DNA from: Paludibacteraceae bacterium
Lineage (GTDB): Bacteria > Bacteroidota > Bacteroidia > Bacteroidales > Paludibacteraceae
Assembly (NCBI GenBank): GCA_024401455.1
Contig: JAKSLA010000004.1
Span: forward strand, 1 to 64,000
Direction: 5' to 3'
Length of the DNA stretch: 64,000 bases
In this document: positions 26,071 to 35,549 of the stretch, piece by piece
Layout: every line of letters begins with the position of its first letter
Numbering within the stretch: the stretch's first letter is position 1
Made by a program: the position numbers and the translations under genes
Notes under the pieces: model-generated
Seen by the model: only the letters and a program-made list of their open reading frames with translations
What the model was told of the DNA's origin: nothing
Databases searched by the model: none

Positions 26071-26748
26071 TTAGTACTTTCTCAACACCACTTCAAAACT
26101 CTCGGCGTAATCGCACCCCCACTGACCGCCTCTCATGGCTGCTAATCCAGTGATATATTCAGCCGAACGAGGATGTGGATACGGACGCATCACCCCACGG
26201 TACATTGATAGTGCTTGAATCTTAGCATCCACGCCGTCCTTACCTACCTCCACGAAACAATTAGGATTGAACGACACCATTGCGTTGTTAATCTTCCACT
26301 CCGTACACGAAGGAACTTCCATGTACCAGAACTCCTTCACTCGCTTCACTTCAGGACGTCGCTGGAAGAGACGGACTGCCTCTTGGCAGGCCATGGAAGT
26401 CTGCATATGGTCATTATTTGTATCGGCAGGATGATGTGTGATTACGATGTCCGGTTCACTCTCCTTGATAGCACTCTCTATGAACTGCACTAACTTCAAG
26501 TGAGGGACAGTGTTCATCTCGATGTTTGGAAAAGTCGCCTCATAGATGTTATTCACTCCAAGGCTCTTGATAGCGTTGTGCGTATCGTCCTCCAATTCCT
26601 TGTCATCAGGGCGGAAGGCCCGAGCTTTTGCCTCCGTACACATGATGGCAACATCAACTGTGTCACCACTCTTACACCATTTGTACATGGAAGCGCCAGC
26701 CCCCAAAACCTCATCGTCAGGATGAGCTACTACAAGTAAGTATTTCAT
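26071..26748 (-). CDS. PIG-L family deacetylase
   Basis: A 225-residue zinc-dependent GlcNAc-type de-N-acetylase. The zinc/catalytic motif HPDDE is at residues 9-13 (VVAHPDDEVLGAGA), and the second zinc histidine is in ITHHPADTNNDH near residues 105-116. PIG-L/LmbE-type enzymes deacetylate N-acetylhexosamines in glycans, nucleotide sugars or lipid-linked sugars. As last gene of the second cluster, after the initiating transferase, it may deacetylate the first sugar of that repeat unit; this is inferred from position. Confidence 0.88.
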   Translation of the reverse strand: MKYLLVVAHPDDEVLGAGASMYKWCKSGDTVDVAIMCTEAKARAFRPDDKELEDDTHNAIKSLGVNNIYEATFPNIEMNTVPHLKLVQFIESAIKESEPDIVITHHPADTNNDHMQTSMACQEAVRLFQRRPEVKRVKEFWYMEVPSCTEWKINNAMVSFNPNCFVEVGKDGVDAKIQALSMYRGVMRPYPHPRSAEYITGLAAMRGGQWGCDYAESFEVVLRKY

Positions 26749-26926
26749 ATTCTTTTGTATTTGATATTTACAACTATCTTATTCCCTATTAAACACACTC
26801 AACCAATACTCTGACAGCAGCATCGCCGATTGAGCTCTCGTTCTTTAATCTCAATACGTCCAAAGAAAGGCAGTCGTAAAATGCGACCACCTATATTGAA
26901 AAGAATGAAAAACTATTGAATACCTC

Positions 26927-27583
26927 TTAAACAGTCTCGCTGTATGCCACCAACTTCTCATGCATCCACTGCGGATATTTCCCACAAGCAGTATAGAGGA
27001 TAGCGACCACCGTCCAGATGATTAACTTCACATCTCCAAAAAAGCTGGCGTGCCTTACATAATACACATCGAGTTTCAAACGGATAGGCAATACTTTTTC
27101 GTTGTATTCAGCCTCCTCCTCAAACTGGTCACCATAGATATAGTCCCACAAACTCGACTGACTTGTCAATCCGCAAGGCACACTCGCACAGATGGCGTTC
27201 TCGCCACCACGGGTGATGTCCACCTGATCTACTGCTGCTGGTCGAGGACCTACTATCGACATCGTGCCGTTGAGGATATTGAGTAGTTGAGGCAACTCAT
27301 CGATTTTCAGCCTACGCATCACCTTGCCCCACCAGAAAATACGATCCTGATCCGGACGAAGCGAAGCCTCATTAGCTCCACGAGCCACTCGCATGGAACG
27401 AAATTTCCACATTTTAAATTTTTCATTCCTTTCTCCTACTCTATTCGCAAAATAGAACAATGGACCGCGGTCGCTCAACTCAATCATGATAATCGTCACA
27501 ATCCACACTGGCGAAGTTCCGATGATGCCAATCAATGCGCATACGAAATCAAATATACGTTTACAAATCCTATACATAGTCAT
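26927..27583 (-). CDS. Initiating sugar transferase of the second cluster
   Basis: A 218-residue bacterial sugar transferase that loads the first sugar phosphate on undecaprenyl phosphate. An N-terminal membrane helix (RIFDFVCALIGIIGTSPVWIV region) is followed by ELSDRGPLFYFANRVG, FKMWKFRSM, RRLKIDELPQLLNILNGTMSIVGPRPA and a shortened PCGLTSQSSLW segment in place of the usual R-P-G-I-T-G. It differs clearly from the transferase at 10098-10697, so each cluster has its own initiator. It lies 13 bp downstream of the epimerase gene. Confidence 0.9.
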   Translation of the reverse strand: MTMYRICKRIFDFVCALIGIIGTSPVWIVTIIMIELSDRGPLFYFANRVGERNEKFKMWKFRSMRVARGANEASLRPDQDRIFWWGKVMRRLKIDELPQLLNILNGTMSIVGPRPAAVDQVDITRGGENAICASVPCGLTSQSSLWDYIYGDQFEEEAEYNEKVLPIRLKLDVYYVRHASFFGDVKLIIWTVVAILYTACGKYPQWMHEKLVAYSETV

Positions 27584-27596
27584 TTTTTTAATATCG

Positions 27597-28454
27597 TTAT
27601 CGTTCTAAAGTTCTAAATGGCCACAGTGCCTTAAACACTAGATATGTCTTGTTACTATTGCCAAATATCGCCTTGATGCAATAGTATCCACATAACACCA
27701 ACCATTTCGGGATCCACAGCACATGCTTTGCTCTTCCTTGCGCCTTTTCATGAGCAATGAGCGTATTGACATCCAGTAAGGCGGCATCCTTGATGATATG
27801 GATGGTGTTGTCCACCTCCTTATCTGCCCAATCTACCATAGCCTTCACAGCACCACTCATCTCCAACACCTCAAACTTCTCTCCCTTGCCAATCTTATAG
27901 GCCCAATTAGGTGATTTGAGATAGTAACGCTTTTCAATGTCGCGAGTCTGTGAAGAAGTATATACTGGTGAGAAACGATAGATGTTCCACTTCTGACAGA
28001 TAGCCTTCAATCTTTCTTCGGCTATCGCTTTACTCTTACCATAGTTTGATATAGGATTTAACTTTGTTTCTGGTGTAATCAATCCTTTCACCATACCGAT
28101 GGCATCCACCGTGCTGATGAAGAGTATTGGCACTTCGTGAGCCGCACATGCCTCAAATACATTCTCGGCACATGTCACATTCACGAACATGAAACGCTCT
28201 AGACTCAGATCATTCTCACCAGCAAAGTGAGCCAACGCCGCTAAATGAATGCAACGATCTACCTGCTCTCTGTCGAATAACTCATCCAAAGCCTTCTTGT
28301 CTGCAAGGTCAATCACCACCTGCTTCAGATGCTCATGCTCATACTCCAACTCTCTTCTGTCTGCCCCAATAATGGAGTAACCCTTATTTAAAAGTTCCTT
28401 CACCACACAAGAGCCGATCATACCGGCAGAGCCGGTTATTAAGATTTTGGTCAT
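27597..28454 (-). CDS. NAD-dependent epimerase/dehydratase (extended SDR)
   Basis: A 285-residue extended short-chain dehydrogenase. The NAD motif is ITGSAGMIGSCVVKELL (residues 6-22), FISTVDAIGMV gives the catalytic serine/threonine, and NYGKSKAIAEERLK supplies the Y-x3-K (near residues 137-141). It likely acts on the UDP-sugar used by the neighbouring initiating transferase, for example as a 4-epimerase or 4-ketoreductase of a UDP-HexNAc; the motifs do not decide which. Confidence 0.82.
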   Translation of the reverse strand: MTKILITGSAGMIGSCVVKELLNKGYSIIGADRRELEYEHEHLKQVVIDLADKKALDELFDREQVDRCIHLAALAHFAGENDLSLERFMFVNVTCAENVFEACAAHEVPILFISTVDAIGMVKGLITPETKLNPISNYGKSKAIAEERLKAICQKWNIYRFSPVYTSSQTRDIEKRYYLKSPNWAYKIGKGEKFEVLEMSGAVKAMVDWADKEVDNTIHIIKDAALLDVNTLIAHEKAQGRAKHVLWIPKWLVLCGYYCIKAIFGNSNKTYLVFKALWPFRTLER

Positions 28455-28475
28455 ATCTGTCTTCTCTTATCTACT

Positions 28476-29066
28476 TTAACCTTTAGTTTCCTCTCTCGCC
28501 GAAATAGACCTCACTACCTTTGCTGGCCTTCCCACGGCTACTGTCCATGCCGGAATGTCCTTTGTCACAAGCGAACCTGAACCGATAATAGCACCATCGC
28601 CTATCGTCACTCCTGGCATAATCAAGGTGCCTGTACCTGTAGAACAGCCTTTGCCAATCGTAATCGGCGCAAACATATATTTCACCTTGGCGTAATCATC
28701 GCCCATATAGTAATCCGACAGATCCTTCTTGTGACAAAGCAAAGTAGTGCAAGCTGTGATGTGCGAATGGTCACCAATCGTTATCAAGTCTGCATGATTC
28801 AAATCAATAATTACATGCTCGCCAATGAACACATCCTTACCCACCTTAGCACCCAATCTTCTCAATACGAACGGGCGCAAGAGACGAGGATTGATAGGTT
28901 CCAAGATGGCCCAATTCATCGTGTTCAGAAGGAAACGATGCCATATCGAGGCAAAGAACTGCCCAACAACCTTAAACAATGACACCTGCCCATAGTCCTC
29001 CTCTGGGAAGTTAAGACCTATAAGTCTAAGAAATTTATATGTCAGACTAAGCTTTTTCTTTTCCAT
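28476..29066 (-). CDS. Hexapeptide-repeat O-acetyltransferase (WcaF/NodL-like)
   Basis: A 196-residue left-handed beta-helix acyltransferase. Hexapeptide repeats run from residue 75 (GAKVGKDVFIGEHVIIDLNH) to 180 (ITIGKGCSTGTGTLIMPG, VTIGDGAIIGSGSLVTKDI), ending in PAWTVAVGRPAKVVR. The usual catalytic histidine is likely the one in LLCHKK. It probably O-acetylates a sugar of the second polysaccharide. It lies 21 bp upstream of the epimerase gene on the minus strand. Confidence 0.85.
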   Translation of the reverse strand: MEKKKLSLTYKFLRLIGLNFPEEDYGQVSLFKVVGQFFASIWHRFLLNTMNWAILEPINPRLLRPFVLRRLGAKVGKDVFIGEHVIIDLNHADLITIGDHSHITACTTLLCHKKDLSDYYMGDDYAKVKYMFAPITIGKGCSTGTGTLIMPGVTIGDGAIIGSGSLVTKDIPAWTVAVGRPAKVVRSISAREETKG

Positions 29067-29098
29067 ATTTTTACAATGTATAATTCATAAATTTCAAA

Positions 29099-29275
29099 TT
29101 ATAAGATATGTATATCCCCTTTAATGGAGGTACGTTTACCCAAATGAAAAATGGAAACGAAAAGATGAAAAAGATCATTAATGAAAATCCTAACGTTATT
29201 ATAGTATTTAGCAATACAAAATAATGCTAAAACCATAAATACAGGCAGTCCAAAACTTAACAATGTACTTGTCAT
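29099..29275 (-). CDS. Predicted small membrane peptide, 58 aa
   Basis: An ATG at 29275 opens 58 codons encoding MTSTLLSFGLPVFMVLALFC, then IAKYYNNVRIFINDLFHLFV, and a basic tail (HLGKRTSIKGD). Residues 5-22 form one clear transmembrane helix, followed by an amphipathic stretch. It begins 6 bp after the zinc-ribbon gene ends and stops 32 bp before the acetyltransferase starts, so it fits the operon's spacing. Function is unknown; it could be a membrane anchor or regulator. Support is from open frame, topology and spacing only. Confidence 0.4.
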   Translation of the reverse strand: MTSTLLSFGLPVFMVLALFCIAKYYNNVRIFINDLFHLFVSIFHLGKRTSIKGDIHIL

Positions 29276-29281
29276 ATTTAA

Positions 29282-29506
29282 TTATTTTGAAAGGCAATTT
29301 GAGTTGTTACAATGCATTTCGAAAATTATCTTGCCGCTATGCTCAATTGGGTACAGGATTCCTATGTTATCCTCAGTAATCACTGTACCACATACAGGAC
29401 AAATGATTTTACCTTCGATAAAATCATCAAGTTGATTAGACTGAGCTAATAATTTTTCCAAGTCTGTATCTATAATAGCTTGGACTTTTACATTATCATG
29501 ATTCAT
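29282..29506 (-). CDS. Small zinc-ribbon protein, 74 aa
   Basis: A 74-residue acidic protein. The N-terminal half is a short helix-rich region (DTDLEKLLAQSNQLDDF). The C-terminal half has ICPVCGTVITEDN and later MHCNNSNCLSK, giving a Cys-x-x-Cys...Cys-x4-Cys zinc-ribbon pattern. No known family is recognised. It lies between the secreted hydrolase-like gene and the small membrane peptide. An unrelated small cytoplasmic regulator that hitch-hiked into the cluster is as likely as a glycan role. Confidence 0.6.
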   Translation of the reverse strand: MNHDNVKVQAIIDTDLEKLLAQSNQLDDFIEGKIICPVCGTVITEDNIGILYPIEHSGKIIFEMHCNNSNCLSK

Positions 29507-29680
29507 ATTTGATAATATTTGAAGTTTGTTCCATCAGCATAAACTAGTTACCTTATATCCATCGTATGGAGTTTTGAGCTGGATTATTATCGGCATATCC
29601 ATGACAAAAATCCTCTAATTACTTACTTTTCTTAGGTACCAGAGAGAAATCAGATATATAGGAAACGTATGATTACATTC

Positions 29681-31417
29681 TCAATTATTCGAAAATATCT
29701 TAATTTTTAGTTTCTTGGGGCCAACTATATATTTTACACCCTCATCTATAAGAATCCGATTCTCTTTTATTGTAATTAGGTTCATGTAATCATCATATAA
29801 TTTCCCATTGGGGCCTTTAAAATTTATCTCGACCTTCTGAGGACCAAGTGACCATATTGCATAAACCCTCTTACGATTTCGGGTTATCCAATGAGCAATA
29901 TATATTTTTTTGTCAATCACTTCTACTTCTGGCCTTGAACAACCTTTACCAAGTAACTGCGATAAAGCCGCAAGTTTATGATAAGCCGCTGTCGGAGTAA
30001 TTTTGCCAACTGCATTATCAACTCGTACATTTGTATGGTATATTTTCAAGTATCCTGAATTCTCTATCCTTTTGAACGAGGCTGTTTCGACTATGAGATT
30101 ATTAATATGGCTTATATCCTTCATACCGCTCCACAATAGAATATCACCATTATCAGAAGAATAACTTTTTCCCCACGTTATCTTGTTTATTGCACAATCG
30201 TCACCATCAATTACAAGACCATATTTCTTCAAATTTGAAGAGACTTCCTTATCCAGAATAAAAGGAGAATAGTGTTTAAAAGACTTATCTACCGCATAAC
30301 CCACGTATATATGCTTCGAGGCATCTCCATATGACAAACAGCTTTTATTTTTGTCATTTAGTTTCAGTGATAATCTTGTATTACCTACAGAAGGATATAA
30401 GAGTCCGTAGAAAGCACTCTTGGAATATCCAAAGAAATAGTTCACCAGACGAAAAACAGCAAATGTTTCAGCGCCTTCTGAAAGGCTGAGTATATAGCTT
30501 CTTATAGTCTTATTGGCTGCCTCTTCATCAGTATATTCCCATAGGTTGTAGCCACATACATCATAATAACCCTTTTCTGAGACCGGACAGGAATTCTTCT
30601 CAAAAACATCAATAAGTTGTTTCTTATATTTTTCCCTTTCCTCAGGTGCAGTATATGGGTCAAGATATAAATAATCAAAAGTGTTTACATACTTGGTACC
30701 GTCTTCCAACTCTGTTTTTAGAAGAATATCATAGAAACTGCTAACGTAATGATTATTGGCAGATGAACGAATAATATTGCGAGGATTACCAGCTTTTATC
30801 AGATTATAAAACATTTTCGAATATAATAAACAATCTTGTATAGACCACCCATAGTTCTCATAATTATCAACCAGTTCATCTCCGCAGGTGAAGTATTTTA
30901 CTTTTATTCTATACCTTTTGCCAGTCTTACTGATTTCGTGAATTTGCTCTCCGTCATATTTAGCCAATAATCGGACACTCTTCTCCCAATGACTCATAGG
31001 TTTGATTTTTTGTGACATGCCAAGACTTTTTCCTTCAAGTTGTGGAAGTGCATAGAGCGAGACACCTACATCTATCCCCTCTTTATTGCACTCATAAATG
31101 AAAGGTTCGAGAGATTCCGCTATTTTATCATCATAATCCATTAAGCCTACATTTATTACATTAATGCCTGCTTTCTTAGCAGCATAAACATATTCTTCAG
31201 CATGATCAATCATCTGAATGACGCGCATATCTATTCCAGCACCTAACGGAGAATTCAACATTATTGTATAATTCTTCTGGTTAGCAGACACCACGTATTC
31301 TTTTGTACAAAACATTTCACTTTGCACAGGATTAAATACCAATAAAAAAAGTGCAACCAAAGATAAAGATGACACCACCATTTTGTGGTTGATGATAAAT
31401 TCCTTATTAAAAAACAT
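29681..31417 (-). CDS. Exported glycoside-hydrolase-like protein
   Basis: A 578-residue protein with an N-terminal signal or anchor helix (MVVSSLSLVALFLLVFNPVQS, residues 13-33 region). The body looks like a TIM-barrel glycosidase: alternating strands (INVINVGLMDYDD, IDVGVSLYAL), KYFTCGDELVDNYENYGW with acid residues near 175-190, and NTFDYLYLDPYTAPEE, followed after residue 470 by a C-terminal beta domain (RVYAIWSLGPQKVEINFKG). I do not recognise the exact family. In a polysaccharide cluster an exported hydrolase could trim or release chains, or modify their length. It overlaps none of its neighbours. Confidence 0.6.
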   Translation of the reverse strand: MFFNKEFIINHKMVVSSLSLVALFLLVFNPVQSEMFCTKEYVVSANQKNYTIMLNSPLGAGIDMRVIQMIDHAEEYVYAAKKAGINVINVGLMDYDDKIAESLEPFIYECNKEGIDVGVSLYALPQLEGKSLGMSQKIKPMSHWEKSVRLLAKYDGEQIHEISKTGKRYRIKVKYFTCGDELVDNYENYGWSIQDCLLYSKMFYNLIKAGNPRNIIRSSANNHYVSSFYDILLKTELEDGTKYVNTFDYLYLDPYTAPEEREKYKKQLIDVFEKNSCPVSEKGYYDVCGYNLWEYTDEEAANKTIRSYILSLSEGAETFAVFRLVNYFFGYSKSAFYGLLYPSVGNTRLSLKLNDKNKSCLSYGDASKHIYVGYAVDKSFKHYSPFILDKEVSSNLKKYGLVIDGDDCAINKITWGKSYSSDNGDILLWSGMKDISHINNLIVETASFKRIENSGYLKIYHTNVRVDNAVGKITPTAAYHKLAALSQLLGKGCSRPEVEVIDKKIYIAHWITRNRKRVYAIWSLGPQKVEINFKGPNGKLYDDYMNLITIKENRILIDEGVKYIVGPKKLKIKIFSNN

Positions 31418-31426
31418 GTCTAGTTG

Positions 31427-32245
31427 TTATTGCTGTTTTATGTTCTTATTCAAAAGAGTTCTCTCCTTGTCAAAGAACCATCCCCACTTATGGAAATACT
31501 GAACAGCAGAACGTAGGTGAATCTTAAACAGTCGTAAACTATGATGAGACTCTTGATTGGCTGTATGCACTACTGATATTGCTGGGTTATACACATTTTT
31601 TGCTTTTTGTAAAGCTCTTCTGCAAAGATCAGCATCCTCAAAATACATGAAATACCTTGGGTCAAAACCATGAACAGCAATCAGAACTTCCGTTCTAAAA
31701 AGAAGGAAGCATCCACTGATAAAAGGGATATTCTCAACCACTCTTTCATAAGAGAAATCTTTTGTCCTATATAAAGTATCTCTTTTCTTTGTGTAGGAAA
31801 GATGTGGCAAAATAATTTTTGTAAAGACATCATACACCCCAGGTAATCGTCTTCTAACGTAGCGGAACGTGCCATTGGGATTTTTTATAGCTGGCATCAT
31901 TAATCCATACTGGTAATTTTCGTCAAGGAAATCTATACTGCGTTTTAAGACATCTGGTTGGAAATAAATATCTGGATTCAAAACAAGATGATATCGACCT
32001 TTTTCATAGTTTCCATTAATAACAACATTATGACCAGAACCAAATCCGATGTTAGCATTATTATAAATATACTCTATCCTTGAGTCAGTACAAAGTTGCT
32101 TTAAGTCCTGATTAGGAGAATTGTCCACTACATAAATCCTAAACGAAATATCTTTCGATTGTAGGACAGAGAATATTGTTCTCGATAGTACTGATGCATC
32201 GTTGTTATACACAACTAATGATACTGATAGATCCATTTGTGACAT
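31427..32245 (-). CDS. Glycosyltransferase family 2 (WbbL/rhamnosyltransferase-like)
   Basis: A 272-residue GT-A enzyme. SVSLVVYNNDASVLSRTIFSV starts the nucleotide-binding fold; LVLNPDIYF (near residue 87) is the N-P-D form of the D-x-D metal motif typical of WbbL-type rhamnosyltransferases; GCFLLFRTEVL and YFMYFEDADLCRR complete the active site. With rfbABCD upstream in the same operon, rhamnose from dTDP-rhamnose is the likely donor sugar; that is inference from family and context. Confidence 0.88.
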   Translation of the reverse strand: MSQMDLSVSLVVYNNDASVLSRTIFSVLQSKDISFRIYVVDNSPNQDLKQLCTDSRIEYIYNNANIGFGSGHNVVINGNYEKGRYHLVLNPDIYFQPDVLKRSIDFLDENYQYGLMMPAIKNPNGTFRYVRRRLPGVYDVFTKIILPHLSYTKKRDTLYRTKDFSYERVVENIPFISGCFLLFRTEVLIAVHGFDPRYFMYFEDADLCRRALQKAKNVYNPAISVVHTANQESHHSLRLFKIHLRSAVQYFHKWGWFFDKERTLLNKNIKQQ

Positions 32246-32252
32246 AAGCTAA

Positions 32253-33350
32253 TTAATTATAAATGTACTTGAGAACATTTTTCTCATTATAATGAGTAGT
32301 AAAAAACTTTTTAAAAGAGAGTCTTTGGGGGATGGGGGTATTAATTGTATTAATCAATCGCGCATAATCATCTGGGGTATTTGCATATAACATAAAATCA
32401 CAAAAAACAGTAGAAATACCCTCAAATGCGACATCTGAGCCTATCACTGGTGTGCCACAAGCAAGAGCTTCAACACACTTAACCTTAACACCAGCGCCCT
32501 TTGTAAGTGGTGCTATTTCAGCTTTTGCATTAGCTATGATGTCGTATGGATTGTCCAAAAAACCCACGTACTCGAAGAATTCAGATTTCTGTACTCTGTC
32601 CATAATTTCATCAGGCATTTTACCGCCACCTACTATTTTAATTCTAATATCTTTGTTTAACTTTTCTGAAACATTGTCCATTAACCACTCTAATGCGCCA
32701 TAATTTTCGTAACGCTTCCAAGATCCGAACATTACAAAATAATCACCAGAACCTTGGGGAGTTGCTTTCTGCACATTATCATTGAGGAAAAACGTTGTTG
32801 GCATACAATTCACTCCATACCAATCCCTGTAAAGAGCACAATCTTTTTCGCTAAATGTAAAAATTGCATTTGCAGATTTAAGCATAGACTTTTCAGACAA
32901 GCGTGCCCATCTATATAAATATTTCTTGCTTCTAGAATATTTTTGACCAATTACATCATGAGCCATCAGTAACTTATTCGGATGTTTCAAATACTTTGCA
33001 TAGGTGAATGTTTGTCCGAAATCAAAATATACCAAATCATACCCACCCCTATCTATTATCCTTTGAATCTCATTTCTAATACTCCATCTGAATCTTGCAG
33101 AGAACAATGGGAATACCCAAGGAACGTTTAGTAAACTAAATATTTTGTCGACTTTACTAATAGTATATTCTTTAACTATAGAAAGGTTAGGACTCAAACT
33201 CTCATAATAACCTTTATTCGCATATCTAAAATAAATCAAATCAATTCTTGATTTTTTTGATAACTCTGCCAAAAGGCATTTAGTATATGATGTACCTCCA
33301 CCTCCATGGTCATCTGGAGTAAATGGTGTTATAAAAAGTATCTTTTTCAT
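32253..33350 (-). CDS. Glycosyltransferase family 4
   Basis: A 365-residue GT-B glycosyltransferase. It begins KILFITPFTPDDHGGGGTSYTK, has YFVMFGSWKRYENYGALEWL and IKIVGGGKMPDEIMD in the nucleotide-binding half, and ends with the segment AEIAPLTKGAGVKVKCVEAL followed by ACGTPVIGSDVAFEG, where K-x-K and the glutamate bind the donor. Donor and acceptor are unknown. It lies 7 bp upstream of the GT2 gene. Confidence 0.88.
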   Translation of the reverse strand: MKKILFITPFTPDDHGGGGTSYTKCLLAELSKKSRIDLIYFRYANKGYYESLSPNLSIVKEYTISKVDKIFSLLNVPWVFPLFSARFRWSIRNEIQRIIDRGGYDLVYFDFGQTFTYAKYLKHPNKLLMAHDVIGQKYSRSKKYLYRWARLSEKSMLKSANAIFTFSEKDCALYRDWYGVNCMPTTFFLNDNVQKATPQGSGDYFVMFGSWKRYENYGALEWLMDNVSEKLNKDIRIKIVGGGKMPDEIMDRVQKSEFFEYVGFLDNPYDIIANAKAEIAPLTKGAGVKVKCVEALACGTPVIGSDVAFEGISTVFCDFMLYANTPDDYARLINTINTPIPQRLSFKKFFTTHYNEKNVLKYIYN

Positions 33351-33356
33351 ACATTC

Positions 33357-34454
33357 TTATTTGTTAACTTCTTCTATAGCCCTCCGTAATGCTTTCAGGA
33401 ATCCTTTACCATATTTCATATCTGGCTCCATATAATTACCTTCCCCCCATTCATTCCATGATTTCAGAAAAACAAATTGATGCTCTTGGCTCTTACCAAT
33501 TGCTGTATTAATCACATCTTTAGCGTGAATCTCAAATAATTCCGGAGTCGCATTATGCAAAACAGCACCGCCAGTTGTACTTCTCGGAGTATGATCCCAA
33601 TTAGGCATCATAGTAGCAAAAATGTTCTCTTGATAGTCTTCCTCTCGAATACACTTCTTGATTGCATACTTGTAAGGAATAATGTAAGGGAAGGGGATAA
33701 CCCGTTTGATTACATTCATTGCATGCCACATGTATTTTAGCAAAGTGTCATATTGGAATGCGAAATCCAATCTATGGCAATGATTAACACCATCAAACCC
33801 ATTACTAAGAATTTCGGTTGACCTTGTCACATCTAAAGTCTGACCGACAAAATAAAATTCTGGGATTCCGTTTTGTTTAGCCAATTCGTTCCATTGCTGC
33901 TTAAAAGCTTCGAATCCCTCAAACAAAAGTGGCTGATAAATCAAGAATAGTAATCTACCCTCTACTTTGATATATCTTTCATCTTTGAAAGCATCAAGTA
34001 ATGAATAAAAGTGTTTTTCATTGTCTTCTTTTCCGAGATATTTCTGCTCAGCAAGAGCCTTCTTGGACACAGAACCATCTTTGTTCCAGAATTTAGAATA
34101 CCATGATTCATTAGCCCAACATAGACAAAATGGGAAATCTGGTGATTTTGTTTTCACAACTTCCTTGAATGGTAAATCCAGCTCTTCATGACCCGCAGAA
34201 AACCAATAATGATAGTAGCAGAATCCATAAATACCAGCCTCCCTAGCAAGTATTACCTGCTCTTCTCTTACTTCTGAAACTCTAAGATCATAAAATCCTA
34301 AATCGGCAGGTACTTTGGGTTGATAATGACCAGGGTACAATTTCTTGGCTTTTGCCACATTAGTCCATTCAGTAAATCCTTTCCCCCACCACTTGTCGTT
34401 ATTAGGAGTAGGATGATACTGAGGCAAGTAAAACGCTATAACTTTGGTATTCAT
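33357..34454 (-). CDS. WbsX-like protein (glycoside hydrolase family 99-like domain)
   Basis: A 365-residue protein that starts KVIAFYLPQYHPTPNNDKWWGKGFTEW (split here as LPQYHPTPNNDKWWGKGF), the hallmark of WbsX/GH99-like proteins. GFCYYHYWFSAGHEELD, CLCWANESWY and FVFLKSWNEWGEGNYMEPD are further family motifs with catalytic-type glutamates. These proteins occur in many O-antigen and capsule loci and have been annotated as glycosyltransferases or hydrolases without firm biochemistry. No signal peptide is present, so it should act in the cytoplasm. Confidence 0.9.
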   Translation of the reverse strand: MNTKVIAFYLPQYHPTPNNDKWWGKGFTEWTNVAKAKKLYPGHYQPKVPADLGFYDLRVSEVREEQVILAREAGIYGFCYYHYWFSAGHEELDLPFKEVVKTKSPDFPFCLCWANESWYSKFWNKDGSVSKKALAEQKYLGKEDNEKHFYSLLDAFKDERYIKVEGRLLFLIYQPLLFEGFEAFKQQWNELAKQNGIPEFYFVGQTLDVTRSTEILSNGFDGVNHCHRLDFAFQYDTLLKYMWHAMNVIKRVIPFPYIIPYKYAIKKCIREEDYQENIFATMMPNWDHTPRSTTGGAVLHNATPELFEIHAKDVINTAIGKSQEHQFVFLKSWNEWGEGNYMEPDMKYGKGFLKALRRAIEEVNK

Positions 34455-34468
34455 AATTGTAAATATTA

Positions 34469-35548
34469 TCAGTTATACAATATACACTTATATGGGACAG
34501 GCGTCTCTTTGATAGTGTATGTATTAAGAATAAAAATATTCCTAACGTACATTAAACCAATTAAAACTATCAAGAATGTCAACAGATATTTTTTTGTAGC
34601 AGATAATTCCTTTATTGCTATTGGAACTGCAAATATTAATCCTATCGTCAGTGATGAAGCCAGACGCGCTCCGTATTCCGTTGTAACAAATAAGTTTGTG
34701 ATGACAGCTCCAATAAAAAAACACTTATAATAAAAACTAAGGGTCTCTTTATTTGTATAGGATAGAACACATAGGGCTGTAACCGGTAAAATTTGTGATA
34801 ATTGACCTGTGAGATTATTATCATTCATAATTTCCCGATCAGAGAAATTTGTAAATACAGCTAAAAATTCTTCAGAAGAGGCTCCGAAACCAGACAGAAA
34901 CTCAAGCTGCATGAAGAACAGATTCAGGTATTCGGCAATTCCAGTCAATCCTATTATCATGGAAAATGCAAGTAGCACATATACTGTTCTTTTGCTAATG
35001 CCTACGCTATTGATCCATATAAAAAGGGGGAATAATATATTAAACTGGTGAAAAATAACAGCGAGTAGTGAGAAAAAAGATGCTAATTTATAGTCTTTTT
35101 TCTCAATGAAAATCATTGCACCTAAACAATAAATTATTGACAATGCTTGACGCGATATATTAAAAGTTTCCAAGAAAAAACCAGGAGTTGCTATAACATA
35201 CAGCAATACTGTCAATGCTGGTGATAACGACTCTCTCTTTACAAAATAAGTGAGAGGAATATATGTCAATATCGCTAACTCCATTAGATATATACTAGGG
35301 GAGTTGCCAAGTCTTTGACCAAGATCTCGTAGGAATTCATAAAATAGACCGAAGCGAGTTTCTCCACCTGTTGTTGTGGCGAATTCCATGTATCTCTCTG
35401 TATCAGTTCCTACGAAAGTATCCCTAAATCCACACATCAACATCATGAATGTAAGCAGATATACTATTGGCAAGGATACGTCTTTACCTTTAGCCTCTCT
35501 GATCCATCCAATGACCAATAGAAAAGGTATGATGAAGTATAATTCCAT
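34469..35548 (-). CDS. EpsG-family polysaccharide polymerase (Wzy-like)
   Basis: A 359-residue membrane protein with about ten helices. The EpsG family pattern is present: MLMCGFRDTFVGTDTERYMEF near residues 36-56, an arginine-rich loop and FFLETFNISRQALSIIYCLGA near 123-143. EpsG-like proteins are thought to polymerise repeat units at the periplasmic face. It is the second polymerase of the window and lies 2 bp from the GT2 gene upstream, in the AT-rich core of the second cluster. Confidence 0.85.
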   Translation of the reverse strand: MELYFIIPFLLVIGWIREAKGKDVSLPIVYLLTFMMLMCGFRDTFVGTDTERYMEFATTTGGETRFGLFYEFLRDLGQRLGNSPSIYLMELAILTYIPLTYFVKRESLSPALTVLLYVIATPGFFLETFNISRQALSIIYCLGAMIFIEKKDYKLASFFSLLAVIFHQFNILFPLFIWINSVGISKRTVYVLLAFSMIIGLTGIAEYLNLFFMQLEFLSGFGASSEEFLAVFTNFSDREIMNDNNLTGQLSQILPVTALCVLSYTNKETLSFYYKCFFIGAVITNLFVTTEYGARLASSLTIGLIFAVPIAIKELSATKKYLLTFLIVLIGLMYVRNIFILNTYTIKETPVPYKCILYN

Positions 35549-35549
35549 T

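Noticed and set aside
26760..26926. Short minus-strand open stretch (GGRILRLPFFGRIEIKEREL)
   Set aside because: About 30 codons with no start and no recognised family; could be a remnant but cannot be supported.
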